64,000 nucleotides of DNA. It comes from Paenibacillus endophyticus (GTDB taxonomy: Bacteria > Bacillota > Bacilli > Paenibacillales > Paenibacillaceae). A program made the translations under genes and the position numbers. Shown here piece by piece: positions 26,033 to 34,906 of this stretch; position 1 is the first letter of the stretch, and every line of letters begins with the position of its first letter. The stretch is from contig NZ_JACHXW010000004.1 in the NCBI RefSeq assembly GCF_014192395.1, forward strand, positions 1 to 64,000, in the 5' to 3' direction. The notes under the pieces are model-generated. The model was not told the DNA's origin, did no database searches, and was given only the letters and a program-made list of their open reading frames with translations.

Positions 26033-27682
26033 CTAATCGTTCATCATTCGGCTTGCCAAGCGTTCAATTCTCAGCATCAATTCCTGCATATGGAACGGTT
26101 TAACGACGTAATCGTCTGCGCCGATTTCCAAAGCTTGAATGATGTCCTCCTTTTGATTGCGGGCTGTCAGCATGACAATAAGCAGCTGCTGCTCGGGATA
26201 GCTTTCGCGCAGCTCTCGCAGGACATCCAAACCATCAAGCTCAGGCATGGATCCATCCAGAAGTATAATATACTTCTCGCCATCTCTATACCACTCTGAG
26301 GACAAGAACGTCTTGCCGTCTTCGAACCCAAAAGCATTAACTTTCGTATGGGTTGTCGGCCTCCAATCAGAGAACCGACTAATGAGAATATCTCTAATCA
26401 GCGGATCATCATCTACAACGACAAGATTAAGCAAAGCTTCCGATTTCTTTTCTTGCATATCCGTTGAATAGACGATAGTTTGGTTTCGGCCAGCCCTTTT
26501 GGCACTATAAAGCGCGTGGTCTGCTTGTTCGATCCATTTTTCAGGCTGACTGTTGTTTTCTGCTAGCTGTGCGATGCCTGACGAGAAAGTAACTTGAAAA
26601 GTTTCTTCCCCGGCCTGGAATTTAATGCTGTTAAATGGTTTGCGGAGCTTATCGACTACGCTGGCCGCTCCAATGCTGTCTAAGTGAGGTAGTATGAGCG
26701 CAAACTCCTCACCGCCATACCTGCAAAATATCCCTTTGCCTGCGGTGGCTTCCCGAGCCGTTGCAGCAAAAGCCTGCAGTACTTCGTCTCCTTTTAAATG
26801 GCCGTATTCGTCGTTGACATGCTTGAAATAATCCAAATCAAGCATAACTAGCGAAAATAGATCTTTTTTGTGATTGAAAGCATCAATTTGTTGTTTGATC
26901 ACATGATTGAAATGTTTGCGGTTGAACGCACCGGTTAACTCATCGAGCGTGATAGACCGATCCCAGTCCATTTTCATCATGAAACGATTATCAATGAGCG
27001 CTGTCAGCAAGTCTACATCAAATGGCTTCGCAAGGAAGTCCATTGCACCTGATCGATATGCGTTGATCTGGTTTTCAACGGTAAAATTACCGCTAACCAT
27101 CATGATTGGAATATGCTCAAGCTTTGCTTTCTCAACGATCTGAAGAAGCACTTCCATCCCACTTTGATCAGGCAGCACAATATCCAGAAGGAGGAGACAT
27201 GGTTTCCATTGATAGAACAATTTCAAACCGCGTTCGGCAGTTAGCGCAATGGACACCTGGTAGTCGCTTTTTTCCAAAACCTCTTTGACATAGGTGACAA
27301 ATTCCACATCGTCGTCTATGACCAGCACACGTTTGTGATCGTTCAGGCTATCTTGGCTGGTTTTCAAGTAAACGTCATTCACATTGCTGTGATTGAGGAG
27401 CTCTACCTTTGCTTGCACAGGTGTGATCATGCTTTTTAAAGGAAAAAGATGCTCAGACCATTCCGTGCGCGAAAATGTTTTATCGCTTTTTTCAGCGAAT
27501 AGATGTTCTTTGGACTCCGAGAACTTTTCTATCTCTACTAATCCAAGCGTTCCGCTCGTTCCCTTAAGATTATGAAAAAAACGATGGATTTCCTGTTCCT
27601 CCACGACCGTCTGGCTCGTCCATTCATCAATGGTTTGGATGATTCGTTGCTGAATGAGCTGTATATATTTTTCCGTTTTCAT
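26033..27682 (-). CDS. Hpt-REC-GGDEF-REC signalling protein (diguanylate cyclase)
   Basis: A 549-aa multidomain output protein. Order: Hpt phosphotransfer domain (about 1-95, FFHNLKGTSGT with the phospho-accepting His), REC1 (about 115-235, LLLLDIVLPDQSG, LAKPFD), GGDEF domain (about 250-410, active-site RYGGEEF), REC2 (about 425-545, ILLDGSMPELDG, VVKPFH). The intact GGEEF motif predicts synthesis of c-di-GMP. ATG at 27682 follows AAGGAG; an upstream TTG at 27700 is less likely. It is 18 bases downstream of the hybrid kinase and is probably its phosphorelay partner. Confidence 0.92.
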   Translation of the reverse strand: MKTEKYIQLIQQRIIQTIDEWTSQTVVEEQEIHRFFHNLKGTSGTLGLVEIEKFSESKEHLFAEKSDKTFSRTEWSEHLFPLKSMITPVQAKVELLNHSNVNDVYLKTSQDSLNDHKRVLVIDDDVEFVTYVKEVLEKSDYQVSIALTAERGLKLFYQWKPCLLLLDIVLPDQSGMEVLLQIVEKAKLEHIPIMMVSGNFTVENQINAYRSGAMDFLAKPFDVDLLTALIDNRFMMKMDWDRSITLDELTGAFNRKHFNHVIKQQIDAFNHKKDLFSLVMLDLDYFKHVNDEYGHLKGDEVLQAFAATAREATAGKGIFCRYGGEEFALILPHLDSIGAASVVDKLRKPFNSIKFQAGEETFQVTFSSGIAQLAENNSQPEKWIEQADHALYSAKRAGRNQTIVYSTDMQEKKSEALLNLVVVDDDPLIRDILISRFSDWRPTTHTKVNAFGFEDGKTFLSSEWYRDGEKYIILLDGSMPELDGLDVLRELRESYPEQQLLIVMLTARNQKEDIIQALEIGADDYVVKPFHMQELMLRIERLASRMMND

Positions 27683-27700
27683 AGCCTTAAGCTCCTTCAA

Positions 27701-30541
27701 TTATCGCAGCAAGCGTGAAATAGCAGCACTTAGTCTTCCCGGCAAATAGGGCTTCACTAAAAATTCTGTAATTCCCCATTGCGAGGCTTTGTCTTTTTCT
27801 TCGAATGCGCTTGATATGATGATCGGTAAATTCAATAAGAGATCCGTTTTTTTTATTTTGCTAATCAAATCCCAACCGGTTACGCCGGATTCAAGCATGA
27901 GATCCACGACTACAATATCAGGGTTCAGCTCTTCAATGGCTTCGATAGCTAATGCACCTTCTTTGAATAAATGAACCATATAACCACTTGCGAGAAGCTC
28001 ATCGCTAAGAAGCGTTGCTAAATTATTGTCATTCTCAACAAGCATGACTTGTATGGAGGTTTCATCCCATGCGGCTATGTTACTCTCTTCGCTTATAATT
28101 GGGTTTGGCTGCTCGGCAATGGGCAGTGTAACGGTAAAGATGCTTCCTTTGCCGAATTCGGATTGCACCTCGATTTTACCCTCATGCTTCGTGACGATTT
28201 CCTTTACGATAGCCAATCCTAATCCCGTTCCTCCAATTTCCCGGCGATCGGTATTATCCACTCTATAAAATTTATTGAATAGATTTTTCATTGCTTCTGT
28301 CGGGATGCCCAGTCCATGATCCTCGATTCGAATATAAAATTGATTATGATTAATGCCGCTAACAATATCGATTTGACCGCCGTTTGGCGAATACTTGATG
28401 GCGTTGCTAAGCAAATTAATGATAACCTGGTGCATTTTATCACGATCTGCAAGCACTATAGTGCTCGGTGCCTCATGTCTCACTTGTATGTGATGGTTTG
28501 GCGCCGATAACTGCTGCATGTCAACCGCTTCGGTTATTAACGCCGTTAATGATAATAGCTTAAGCTCATAGGTTTGTTTGCCCGACTCCATCCGCTGCAA
28601 GTCTAGAAAATCGTTAATTAATGTCGTTAACCTTCTTGCTTCCTGATGAATCGTGGTCATGTATTTGCGCTGGCGTTCTGGTTTGAGCTCCCTATGCAGC
28701 AAAAGCTCGGCAAATCCGAGTACGCTGGCAAGCGGCGTTCTAAGTTCATGGCTTACGGTGCTCACGAACTCGGATTTCATCCGGTCGACCTCATATTCCT
28801 TCGTAATATCCCGGTGTACGAGCAGCAGCCCGAATTTTATGCCATTGCGGTAAAGCGGTTCGCAATATAGCTGGATAAACCGTCTTTCCGGCTCGATCAC
28901 TTCATAGGTAATGCTGCGCATACCCTGGTAATGACCGGATTGGACCAGACCCTCGATAAACGGAATAAGCATTTCCGGTTGAGCGACAACGGTGCGAATA
29001 TGGTTTTTTAATTGTTCATCCGTCATCATCACCGTTTGCTCTGCATCTGTGAAAAAAGGCAAAATATCAGACATTTTACGGTTAATTTGGCGCGTTGTAC
29101 CATCCAAATCAAGCAATTGAATACCTTCTTGAATCGTATCGAGCATGTCGCTGGTCATTAAACGCTGCTTCTCCGATATTTCGTAAAGCTGAAGCTTGTC
29201 AAAGGCTAAGGACACTTGCGTCATCAACCCTGCGATCTCGACCTCTTCCTGCATGGATATTTCGCGATTCACTTTCGTAATGACAACGCATGCTACGATT
29301 TCTTGGCTTGCATTCAGAATAGGCAGCACAAGATCAGTCGCCTTCATCGGATTATCATGGTATCCTTTTTCGCCGGCATAACAATCCCTCGTAATGCTGT
29401 ACGACTTTTTCGTTTGCAATGCTCTCAGCAATATGCCATCATTCCTGTTTTCAATGAACTGCAACGCCGCATCCTCAGATATGCCGACGGATGCATATTC
29501 ATGCTCTCTATCCAATTTAACGATGATGCCTTTTTCGCTTTCGGTAATGGAGACGATATTGGTAATAATGCTTTCTAGAAGCTCAGTCTGATCAAGCGTA
29601 CTTGAGAGCGATTGAATGAATTTATTTCGCTTCAGCAAATATTTTTCATTCTGCTCCATCACTTCAACAGCTAACTGCAGTTCTTCCTGCTGAGCCTGCA
29701 GCTCATCCTGCTGGGCAATAAGCTCCTCATTCTGTGCAACAAGCTCTTCTTCATTGCTTTGAATTTGAGTCAGCATCATATGGAATGTACGTGCCAGCTC
29801 GCCTAGTTCATCTGCTCGATCTTTCAGATCGACTTCGGTATATTCCCCGTTAGCAAAGTTGCGAGCTTGGCTTGTCAGCGTCAATAAAGGAACGCCGATT
29901 GCCTTCGCAACCCTTCTCGTCAACAATGAGGATAGCACTAATATAAATACAATATAGGCAATGAATAATAATGCTTGATACGATAGCCGTTCGATCAATT
30001 GATCATTTTTTTGTTCGGCAATAAGCCTTACTTGGGATTCCAGATCATGCGAATATGTAATGAGCTTATTCACAGGATTATCCTCGCCTGCGGATATAAG
30101 GACTCGCAACGCTTGATAATCCTGAGACTTCGAATATTCAATCGCTTTGGGTAAAAGTTCATCAAAATAATTAGTGAAAAAGTCTTCGATGTTCCGCATG
30201 ACTTCTTCTTCCGAAGCGGTTAGCTTCAGTTTTTTTATGTCCACCAAATTTTTATCCAATAGCACTTTTTCAGCAAATATTTGATCATACTCATAATCCG
30301 ATAAATAAACATAATAACCTCGGGCTCTTAATATAACTTCGTTGGAATGATCGGCGATTTCCGAGACGAGCTCTTGCTTCTGTCTTAGCAATGTTGTTTC
30401 AGCTGTATAACTCTTCAAGGTTAATACTGCGCTTACCAAAACAAACACGGCGCCAAACAGTATTAGAGACAATGAGAGCACCATCATGGCCACAAATTGT
30501 CTTGTAATTCGTTTATTCAAATAGCGGCGCAGCTTTCCCAC
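27701..30541 (-). CDS. Hybrid sensor histidine kinase (HAMP-GAF-PAS-HisKA-HATPase-REC)
   Basis: A 946-aa membrane sensor. Order: helix 1 (about 17-42), extracytoplasmic sensor region (about 43-187), helix 2 (about 188-208), HAMP (about 210-265), a Gln/Glu-rich coiled coil (about 265-310), GAF-like (about 320-460), PAS-like (about 465-590), HisKA (VSTVSHELRTPLASV, phospho-His), HATPase (NLLSNAIKYSPNGG, DHGLGIP, GGTGLGLAIVKEI) and C-terminal REC (IVVVDLMLESGVTG). GTG at 30541 follows GAGGAG. It overlaps the single-domain regulator by 29 bases. The ligand is unknown. Confidence 0.93.
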   Translation of the reverse strand: MGKLRRYLNKRITRQFVAMMVLSLSLILFGAVFVLVSAVLTLKSYTAETTLLRQKQELVSEIADHSNEVILRARGYYVYLSDYEYDQIFAEKVLLDKNLVDIKKLKLTASEEEVMRNIEDFFTNYFDELLPKAIEYSKSQDYQALRVLISAGEDNPVNKLITYSHDLESQVRLIAEQKNDQLIERLSYQALLFIAYIVFILVLSSLLTRRVAKAIGVPLLTLTSQARNFANGEYTEVDLKDRADELGELARTFHMMLTQIQSNEEELVAQNEELIAQQDELQAQQEELQLAVEVMEQNEKYLLKRNKFIQSLSSTLDQTELLESIITNIVSITESEKGIIVKLDREHEYASVGISEDAALQFIENRNDGILLRALQTKKSYSITRDCYAGEKGYHDNPMKATDLVLPILNASQEIVACVVITKVNREISMQEEVEIAGLMTQVSLAFDKLQLYEISEKQRLMTSDMLDTIQEGIQLLDLDGTTRQINRKMSDILPFFTDAEQTVMMTDEQLKNHIRTVVAQPEMLIPFIEGLVQSGHYQGMRSITYEVIEPERRFIQLYCEPLYRNGIKFGLLLVHRDITKEYEVDRMKSEFVSTVSHELRTPLASVLGFAELLLHRELKPERQRKYMTTIHQEARRLTTLINDFLDLQRMESGKQTYELKLLSLTALITEAVDMQQLSAPNHHIQVRHEAPSTIVLADRDKMHQVIINLLSNAIKYSPNGGQIDIVSGINHNQFYIRIEDHGLGIPTEAMKNLFNKFYRVDNTDRREIGGTGLGLAIVKEIVTKHEGKIEVQSEFGKGSIFTVTLPIAEQPNPIISEESNIAAWDETSIQVMLVENDNNLATLLSDELLASGYMVHLFKEGALAIEAIEELNPDIVVVDLMLESGVTGWDLISKIKKTDLLLNLPIIISSAFEEKDKASQWGITEFLVKPYLPGRLSAAISRLLR

Positions 30542-30899
30542 GAAGCATCTCCTCTACTTTGTCGATAAGCTCCAAAGGGCTGAAGGGCTTGGACATGAAG
30601 CCATCTGCGCCTGCATGAAGCACCTTCTCCTGCTCTGACTGCTGACTCTTCGCGGATAACATTAATATTTTGGCGTTCTGCCTGTTCTCTAGCCGCCTTG
30701 TATGTTCGATTACTTCGATCCCGGTCATTTTTGGCATCATGTAATCCAAAATGATCAGATCAAACTTTGTATCACTTATTTTTTGCAGCGCTTCTTCCCC
30801 GTCCGCCGCTTCTTCAAGCTTATAGCCTTCATCTTCGAGCGTATCTGCTATGAGCATCCGTAAGATCGGCTCATCCTCAGCAATAAGCAATGTTTTCAT
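30513..30899 (-). CDS. Single-domain response regulator (CheY-like)
   Basis: A stand-alone 128-aa REC domain with the acidic pocket IAEDEP, the phospho-acceptor Asp in LIILDYMMPKMTG and the Lys in FMSKPFSP. ATG at 30899 follows GGAGGAT; the longer frame to 30944 lacks a ribosome site. It is the first gene of the three-gene signalling operon and has no output domain, so it may act as phosphate sink or shuttle between the hybrid kinase and the Hpt domain of the last gene, or bind a partner protein. Confidence 0.92.
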   Translation of the reverse strand: MKTLLIAEDEPILRMLIADTLEDEGYKLEEAADGEEALQKISDTKFDLIILDYMMPKMTGIEVIEHTRRLENRQNAKILMLSAKSQQSEQEKVLHAGADGFMSKPFSPLELIDKVEEMLRGKAAPLFE

Positions 30900-31044
30900 T
30901 TTGGTATCCTCCGCTATTTTCTCGTTCGTTTTTCGACATATCACGCCAAATTACAACAATCTCATACTCATTCGACATTTGGTCGTGAATTCCTTCGTTT
31001 TTCACTTCCTTACTTGCAGGAATCCGTAAAACTCCTCCAACATA

Positions 31045-31076
31045 AGAAAAAACAGGCCGTCATGACGGCCTGTTTT
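31045..31076 (-). terminator. Terminator of the CD3324-like gene
   Basis: Perfect palindrome AAAACAGGCCGTCATGACGG (and remainder) with TTTTTTCTT after it on the minus strand, 29 bases beyond the stop codon at 31105. Confidence 0.88.
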
Positions 31077-31104
31077 CAATCATTCAGCGGACTCCACTTG
31101 TTCG

Positions 31105-31371
31105 TCACCTGGATTTCACGATAATCTTGCGGATGCTCTCGCCTGACAAATGATATTTCCGCTCCAAGTCAGCGACTGACCATCCGTTTGAGTAATAAAG
31201 ATAAATTTCCTTATTTCGCTCCGCCAGAAGCTTGCGTGTTCCGCTCACCTCGCCCCAATGGGCTCTTTGCTCCGCGAGCTTAGGTACATAGATCAAGTCG
31301 CCTTGAATGTATTTTTGCAGCTCTTGCAATAAGCTAGGGGGAAGCACATCTCTCCCATTTTTGTAGTTCAC
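31105..31371 (-). CDS. CD3324-type small DNA-binding protein (Mor-like HTH)
   Basis: An 88-aa protein with a C-terminal helix-turn-helix (WSVADLERKYHLSGESIRKI, about residues 65-84) resembling the Mor transcription-activator fold, and an N-terminal half typical of the CD3324 family (LLQELQKYIQGDLIYVP). Such proteins are common in Firmicutes but functionally unassigned. It has its own terminator and a long upstream region, so it is probably monocistronic. Target genes unknown. Confidence 0.75.
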   Translation of the reverse strand: MNYKNGRDVLPPSLLQELQKYIQGDLIYVPKLAEQRAHWGEVSGTRKLLAERNKEIYLYYSNGWSVADLERKYHLSGESIRKIIVKSR

Positions 31372-31611
31372 TATAAACGTCCTCCTTGAAGATGCTCATC
31401 TTTGTAAGATTATTGGATTTCGTTGTCATCAACATTTTTTACTTCCTCCCTTCGATTTTTGGTAAACCTCATCTACATATAAACAAAAAAAGCGATGGAT
31501 GACGATCCCGTCCTCTCAGCTTTTTTCGCCTTGCACTCTGTCATTATATTGTAAGCCTTTTCGGTTGACAAGAAATGTTTTCCAAACTTTCCATCCAAGC
31601 GCGATAACGAA

Positions 31612-31774
31612 ATAAAAGGAGACCTTTCGGTCTCCTTCGTATGGGTGATCTCCGTCTAAACGGAGATCACCTCCATGTTGTTAATCAATTCGATCAGCTC
31701 CTTTCCTATTCATTTGTCGGCCCGACTTCATCAGTATATATCCTTATGACCAGCTCTCGATAGTGAAAAAACAG
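31612..31774 (-). ncRNA. Candidate small RNA or remnant of a small type I toxin gene
   Basis: A compact unit on the minus strand: promoter at 31781-31809, predicted start near 31774, two tiny open frames (16 codons at 31731-31681 from ATG behind AAGGAT; 10 codons at 31688-31656 from TTG behind AAAGGAG), a hairpin GGTGATCTCCG / CGGAGATCACC (31644-31671) that buries an extended Shine-Dalgarno sequence, and a terminator hairpin AAGGAGACC / GGTCTCCTT (31616-31637) with TTTTATTT. The peptides are too short to be convincing toxins. Identity is uncertain; the architecture is clear. Confidence 0.5.
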
Positions 31775-31780
31775 CTATAA

Positions 31781-31809
31781 ATAATCTTTACCAGCGATCC
31801 CGCTGTCAA
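31781..31809 (-). promoter_or_regulatory. Sigma-A promoter of the candidate small RNA
   Basis: Minus strand TTGACA (31809-31804), exactly 17 bases of spacer, then GATTAT (31786-31781), which matches TATAAT at four positions including the key A2 and T6. Confidence 0.6.
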
Positions 31810-31967
31810 GTTAAAAATTGCCGTTTATTTATCATCACTTTTTAATAAATACGATTTTTATCAGTAATAGCAAGGCTTTGTTTCCTCATAGGTAATTGTT
31901 GGGTTTTTAATCTATGTTATGGTATTTCTAGTCGATTCACTAGATTCACAATCCAAGGAGGAACAAC

Positions 31968-32477
31968 ATGATTAACTTGACGAACAACCGTATGAAGAAA
32001 GCCGTCGCAGGTATAGGAATTAGCTTGTCTATCGCTATATGCGCAGGATCCATTGCAATGCCCCAATCGGCGCACGCAGCGACAGCATCAAGCTCCTCGA
32101 AAGTAAGCAGCGTGGTTTCCATCGGGAAAAAATATATCGGCGTGCCTTATAAATTCGGAGCCAAATCAGGCATAACAAGCTCCTTTGATTGCTCATCCTT
32201 TACGCAGTACGTGTACAAGAAAGTAGGAGTCAGCCTGCCTAGATCCTCTAAGCAGCAAGCGAAGTCGGGCTCTTACGTGTCTAAAAGCAATCTGAAAGCC
32301 GGAGATCTTATATTCACCGACACGAACCGTGACGGCATTATTAATCACGTCAGCATTTATATTGGCAGCGGCAAGCTTCTGCACACGTATAGAGTCGGTG
32401 TAGGCGTTACGATCTCCAATTTCAAGGGCAGTACATGGGACAAGACCTATGTAACGGCGAGAAGAGTCATTAGATAG
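31968..32477 (+). CDS. Secreted NlpC/P60 (C40) peptidoglycan hydrolase
   Basis: Cell-wall endopeptidase. The 169-aa protein has a Sec signal peptide (basic MINLTNNRMKKAV, hydrophobic core, cleavage probably after SAHAA near residue 39) and a single NlpC/P60 domain without wall-binding repeats. Catalytic residues are visible: Cys in SSFDCSSFTQYVYKK (about 77), His in IINHVSIYIG (about 127) and a third His in LLHTYRVG. An AAGGAGG ribosome site precedes the ATG. Upstream of the ribosome site lies CTAGT-N6-ACTAG (31929-31944), a possible operator. Confidence 0.92.
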   Translation: MINLTNNRMKKAVAGIGISLSIAICAGSIAMPQSAHAATASSSSKVSSVVSIGKKYIGVPYKFGAKSGITSSFDCSSFTQYVYKKVGVSLPRSSKQQAKSGSYVSKSNLKAGDLIFTDTNRDGIINHVSIYIGSGKLLHTYRVGVGVTISNFKGSTWDKTYVTARRVIR

Positions 32478-32481
32478 GTTA

Positions 32482-32513
32482 AGAGGGTGCTCTCCCAGCG
32501 GACAGCACCCTCT
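32482..32513. terminator. Probable terminator between convergent genes
   Basis: AGAGGGTGCT / AGCACCCTCT, ten perfect pairs with a 12-base loop. It sits between the NlpC/P60 gene and the convergent HAD gene. T-runs are poor on both sides. Confidence 0.6.
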
Positions 32514-32517
32514 TGGT

Positions 32518-33297
32518 CTACGATTTAAGCAAGCCGAGCATTCTTAATCCATACATAATTCCGTCTTCCGTTACATCCTTTGTTACATAACGGGCAGCCT
32601 GCTTCACTTCATCCGGAGCATTCCCCATCGCGACGCTATGATGAACATGCTGCAGCATCTCCAGGTCATTGATTCCGTCGCCAAATGCATAGATATCTTC
32701 GCTTTTAAAGCCGGATTTTTCAACCAGTGCCTGAATGCCAATGGCTTTCGAGCCTCCTGGAGGGAGAACATCGCTCCCAAACCTATGCCAGCGAATGAAG
32801 CCAAGCTCTGCAAAGCCTTCTTTGTAGCAGCCTTCATCCTCCTCTTTGCAATAAAGGAGACATTGGTAAATGGATTTATCAATGTGGTAATCCGGCTCCA
32901 GTGGCGGCAGTCTCTTACGCAAGCCCTCGTCAGCTTCGTACGGATAGGCTGTTTGATGCGTGCTTGAGCGCATGCCTTCCGGCGTCATATAGACCAAAGG
33001 GTGATTATTTTCTAGCGAAAGCTTGGTAAGCTCTACAATTCTGGCGGGATCAATGGGGTGGCTGTATACGACTTCGCCATTGTAAACGGCGTACGAACCG
33101 TTAAAGCTAACATATGATTCGATTTTTAATTCTTCGGAAACAGACTTTAACATAAAAGGTCCTCTGCCCGTGGCAATAACCAGCTCATGTCCCGCCGATT
33201 GCAATTGCTCAATCGCATCCTTGGTTGAAGGCGGGATTTTTTTTTCGTGATCAACCAAAGTACCGTCTATGTCAAAAAAAATCAGCTTTTTATTCAT
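32518..33297 (-). CDS. Cof-type HAD-IIB phosphatase
   Basis: Mg-dependent phosphatase of sugar phosphates or similar small molecules. The 259-aa protein shows the HAD motifs: FFDIDGTLVDHEKK (nucleophile Asp, residues 8-12), VIATGRGPF (motif II Thr), and a C-terminal AFGDGINDLEMLQHV (motif IV), with the C2-type cap between them. Length and motif spacing match the Cof/YidA subfamily. Substrate unknown. Monocistronic. Confidence 0.93.
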   Translation of the reverse strand: MNKKLIFFDIDGTLVDHEKKIPPSTKDAIEQLQSAGHELVIATGRGPFMLKSVSEELKIESYVSFNGSYAVYNGEVVYSHPIDPARIVELTKLSLENNHPLVYMTPEGMRSSTHQTAYPYEADEGLRKRLPPLEPDYHIDKSIYQCLLYCKEEDEGCYKEGFAELGFIRWHRFGSDVLPPGGSKAIGIQALVEKSGFKSEDIYAFGDGINDLEMLQHVHHSVAMGNAPDEVKQAARYVTKDVTEDGIMYGLRMLGLLKS

Positions 33298-33373
33298 CCT
33301 ATTTGCCTCAGCTCTCGTTTGCTTTTGTTCTATTATAGCTTATTTCATGTAAACGGATGAATCCGAGGCAAAC

Positions 33374-33401
33374 AAAAAGCTGATGCCTGCATGCATCAGC
33401 T
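33374..33401 (-). terminator. Terminator of the ECF sigma factor gene
   Basis: Nine-pair stem AGCTGATGC / GCATCAGCT followed on the minus strand by TTTTTGTTT, 21 bases after the stop codon at 33422. Confidence 0.85.
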
Positions 33402-33421
33402 ACTTCGATAGAGAGACATGA

Positions 33422-34147
33422 TCACGCTGCGTACGACATGAATGAGCTTTTTAGGTATTGCGGCTGCGGCTTTTGGCGAGCCGTTTTATTGCGTGTCGTT
33501 TTGCCCATTAACAAAGGTGCTTCCGCAATATCTCTTTGAACCAGCTCGATTAATAACGCAATGTCACCGGCATGATAAGCTATTGTCATTACGCGCAGCC
33601 ATTGCGTCCACTCCTCTTCCTTAGGAAGCGATATTTTACCGGACTCAAGCTCGGCTCTTGCTGCTGTTAATGCATCACGAGCCCGAAATAAAGCAGCTTT
33701 TACGGCACCATCCGTTGTGCTCAGCATCTCAGCGGTCTCTGCTATGGAATAATGAAACACCTCGCGAAGCAGAAATACCTTCCGCTGTATGGGGGACAAA
33801 TGCCGAATCAATGCATATAGCGGTACTTCGCAATCCGTTAAATATTGATCCTTTATAGCATCCGAATTTATTATTCGCTCTATAGTCATCCGATACGAAT
33901 GATTTCGCCGCCATTGATCCGTCCAAACATTTTTGGCAATACGCAGAAGAAACGCTTCCGGATTGGCATGCGTGGCATTTAAAAGAGTGGGCATGCCCCT
34001 TAACCATGTCTCCTGTACGAGATCATCGGCATCCCAGCTTGATTTCGTAAGTGAGAGGCAATAGCGATGCAAAGTCGTATATAACGCTTCTAATATGCTT
34101 TTTTGTTCATTCACTTCGATCGTCGGCGAACCATCCGCTACCTTCAT
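33422..34147 (-). CDS. ECF-type RNA polymerase sigma factor with C-terminal extension
   Basis: A 241-aa sigma-70-family protein. Region 2 (about residues 20-90) includes DADDLVQETWLRG and IAKNVWTDQWRRN; region 4 (about 115-165) includes LSPIQRKVFLLREVFHYSIAETAEMLSTT, interrupted here only by normal spacing. About 70 residues follow region 4, more than in minimal ECF factors. ATG at 34147 follows AAGGAGG. No anti-sigma factor gene is adjacent, so the extension may be regulatory. Divergent from clpP. Confidence 0.85.
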   Translation of the reverse strand: MKVADGSPTIEVNEQKSILEALYTTLHRYCLSLTKSSWDADDLVQETWLRGMPTLLNATHANPEAFLLRIAKNVWTDQWRRNHSYRMTIERIINSDAIKDQYLTDCEVPLYALIRHLSPIQRKVFLLREVFHYSIAETAEMLSTTDGAVKAALFRARDALTAARAELESGKISLPKEEEWTQWLRVMTIAYHAGDIALLIELVQRDIAEAPLLMGKTTRNKTARQKPQPQYLKSSFMSYAA

Positions 34148-34321
34148 ACACCTGCCTCCTTCTATTAACGTTATTTCCATCCAACGGATAGAAACGTGCT
34201 TATGATGTAAACGAATGAAACGGCCGAAAGGATACGCAATCCGTGAAAAAAAAGCCGTATCTTTTAGCTGCCATTGATCGTTTACCTTACGAGTGCAAAT
34301 GCAACCAAGGAGGAACAACGA

Positions 34322-34906
34322 ATGAACAACTTTATTCCTTATGTAGTCGAACAGTCCAGCAGAGGTGAAAGATCCTATGATATTTATTCCAGATTGCTGC
34401 GGGATCGTATCATTTTTCTCGGTTCAGCGATTGATGACTCTGTTGCGAACAGTATCGTTGCCCAACTGCTGTTTCTGGCTGCCGAGGAGCCGGATAAAGA
34501 AATATCGATGTACATTAACAGCCCCGGCGGCTCTACTTCGGCTGGCTTTGCTATTCTGGACACGATGCAGTTCGTTAAACCGCCAGTTCACACAATCTGT
34601 ACGGGGTTTGCTGCTTCCTTCGCGGCAATTCTGCTGCTAGCCGGTGAAAAAGGACATCGCTCTGCGCTGCCGAATAGTGAAATTATGATTCATCAGCCGC
34701 ATGGCGGCGTTCAAGGGCAAGCAAGCGATATTGCGATCAGCGCTGCCCGTATTTTGAAGATTCGCGCGAAGCTGAACCGGATTAGTTCGGAACGCACAGG
34801 TCAGCCGATTGAAAAAATCGAAAAGGATATGGATCGAGACTATTATATGTCATCGGAGGAGGCGTTGGAATACGGGATCATCGATAAAATCGTTACTTCG
34901 ATGTAG
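34322..34906 (+). CDS. clpP: ClpP-family serine protease (probably an additional copy)
   Basis: Proteolytic barrel subunit that works with Clp ATPases. The 194-aa protein keeps the triad: Ser in [19 protein letters not shown] (about residue 97), His in [11 protein letters not shown] (about 122) and Asp in [19 protein letters not shown] (about 171). GGSTSAG replaces the more common GGSVTAG, and the Met usually after the catalytic Ser is Phe. ATG at 34322 follows AAGGAGG. Its isolated location next to an ECF sigma factor and its divergence from the usual sequence suggest a second clpP paralogue. Confidence 0.9.
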   Translation: MNNFIPYVVEQSSRGERSYDIYSRLLRDRIIFLGSAIDDSVANSIVAQLLFLAAEEPDKEISMYINSPGGSTSAGFAILDTMQFVKPPVHTICTGFAASFAAILLLAGEKGHRSALPNSEIMIHQPHGGVQGQASDIAISAARILKIRAKLNRISSERTGQPIEKIEKDMDRDYYMSSEEALEYGIIDKIVTSM

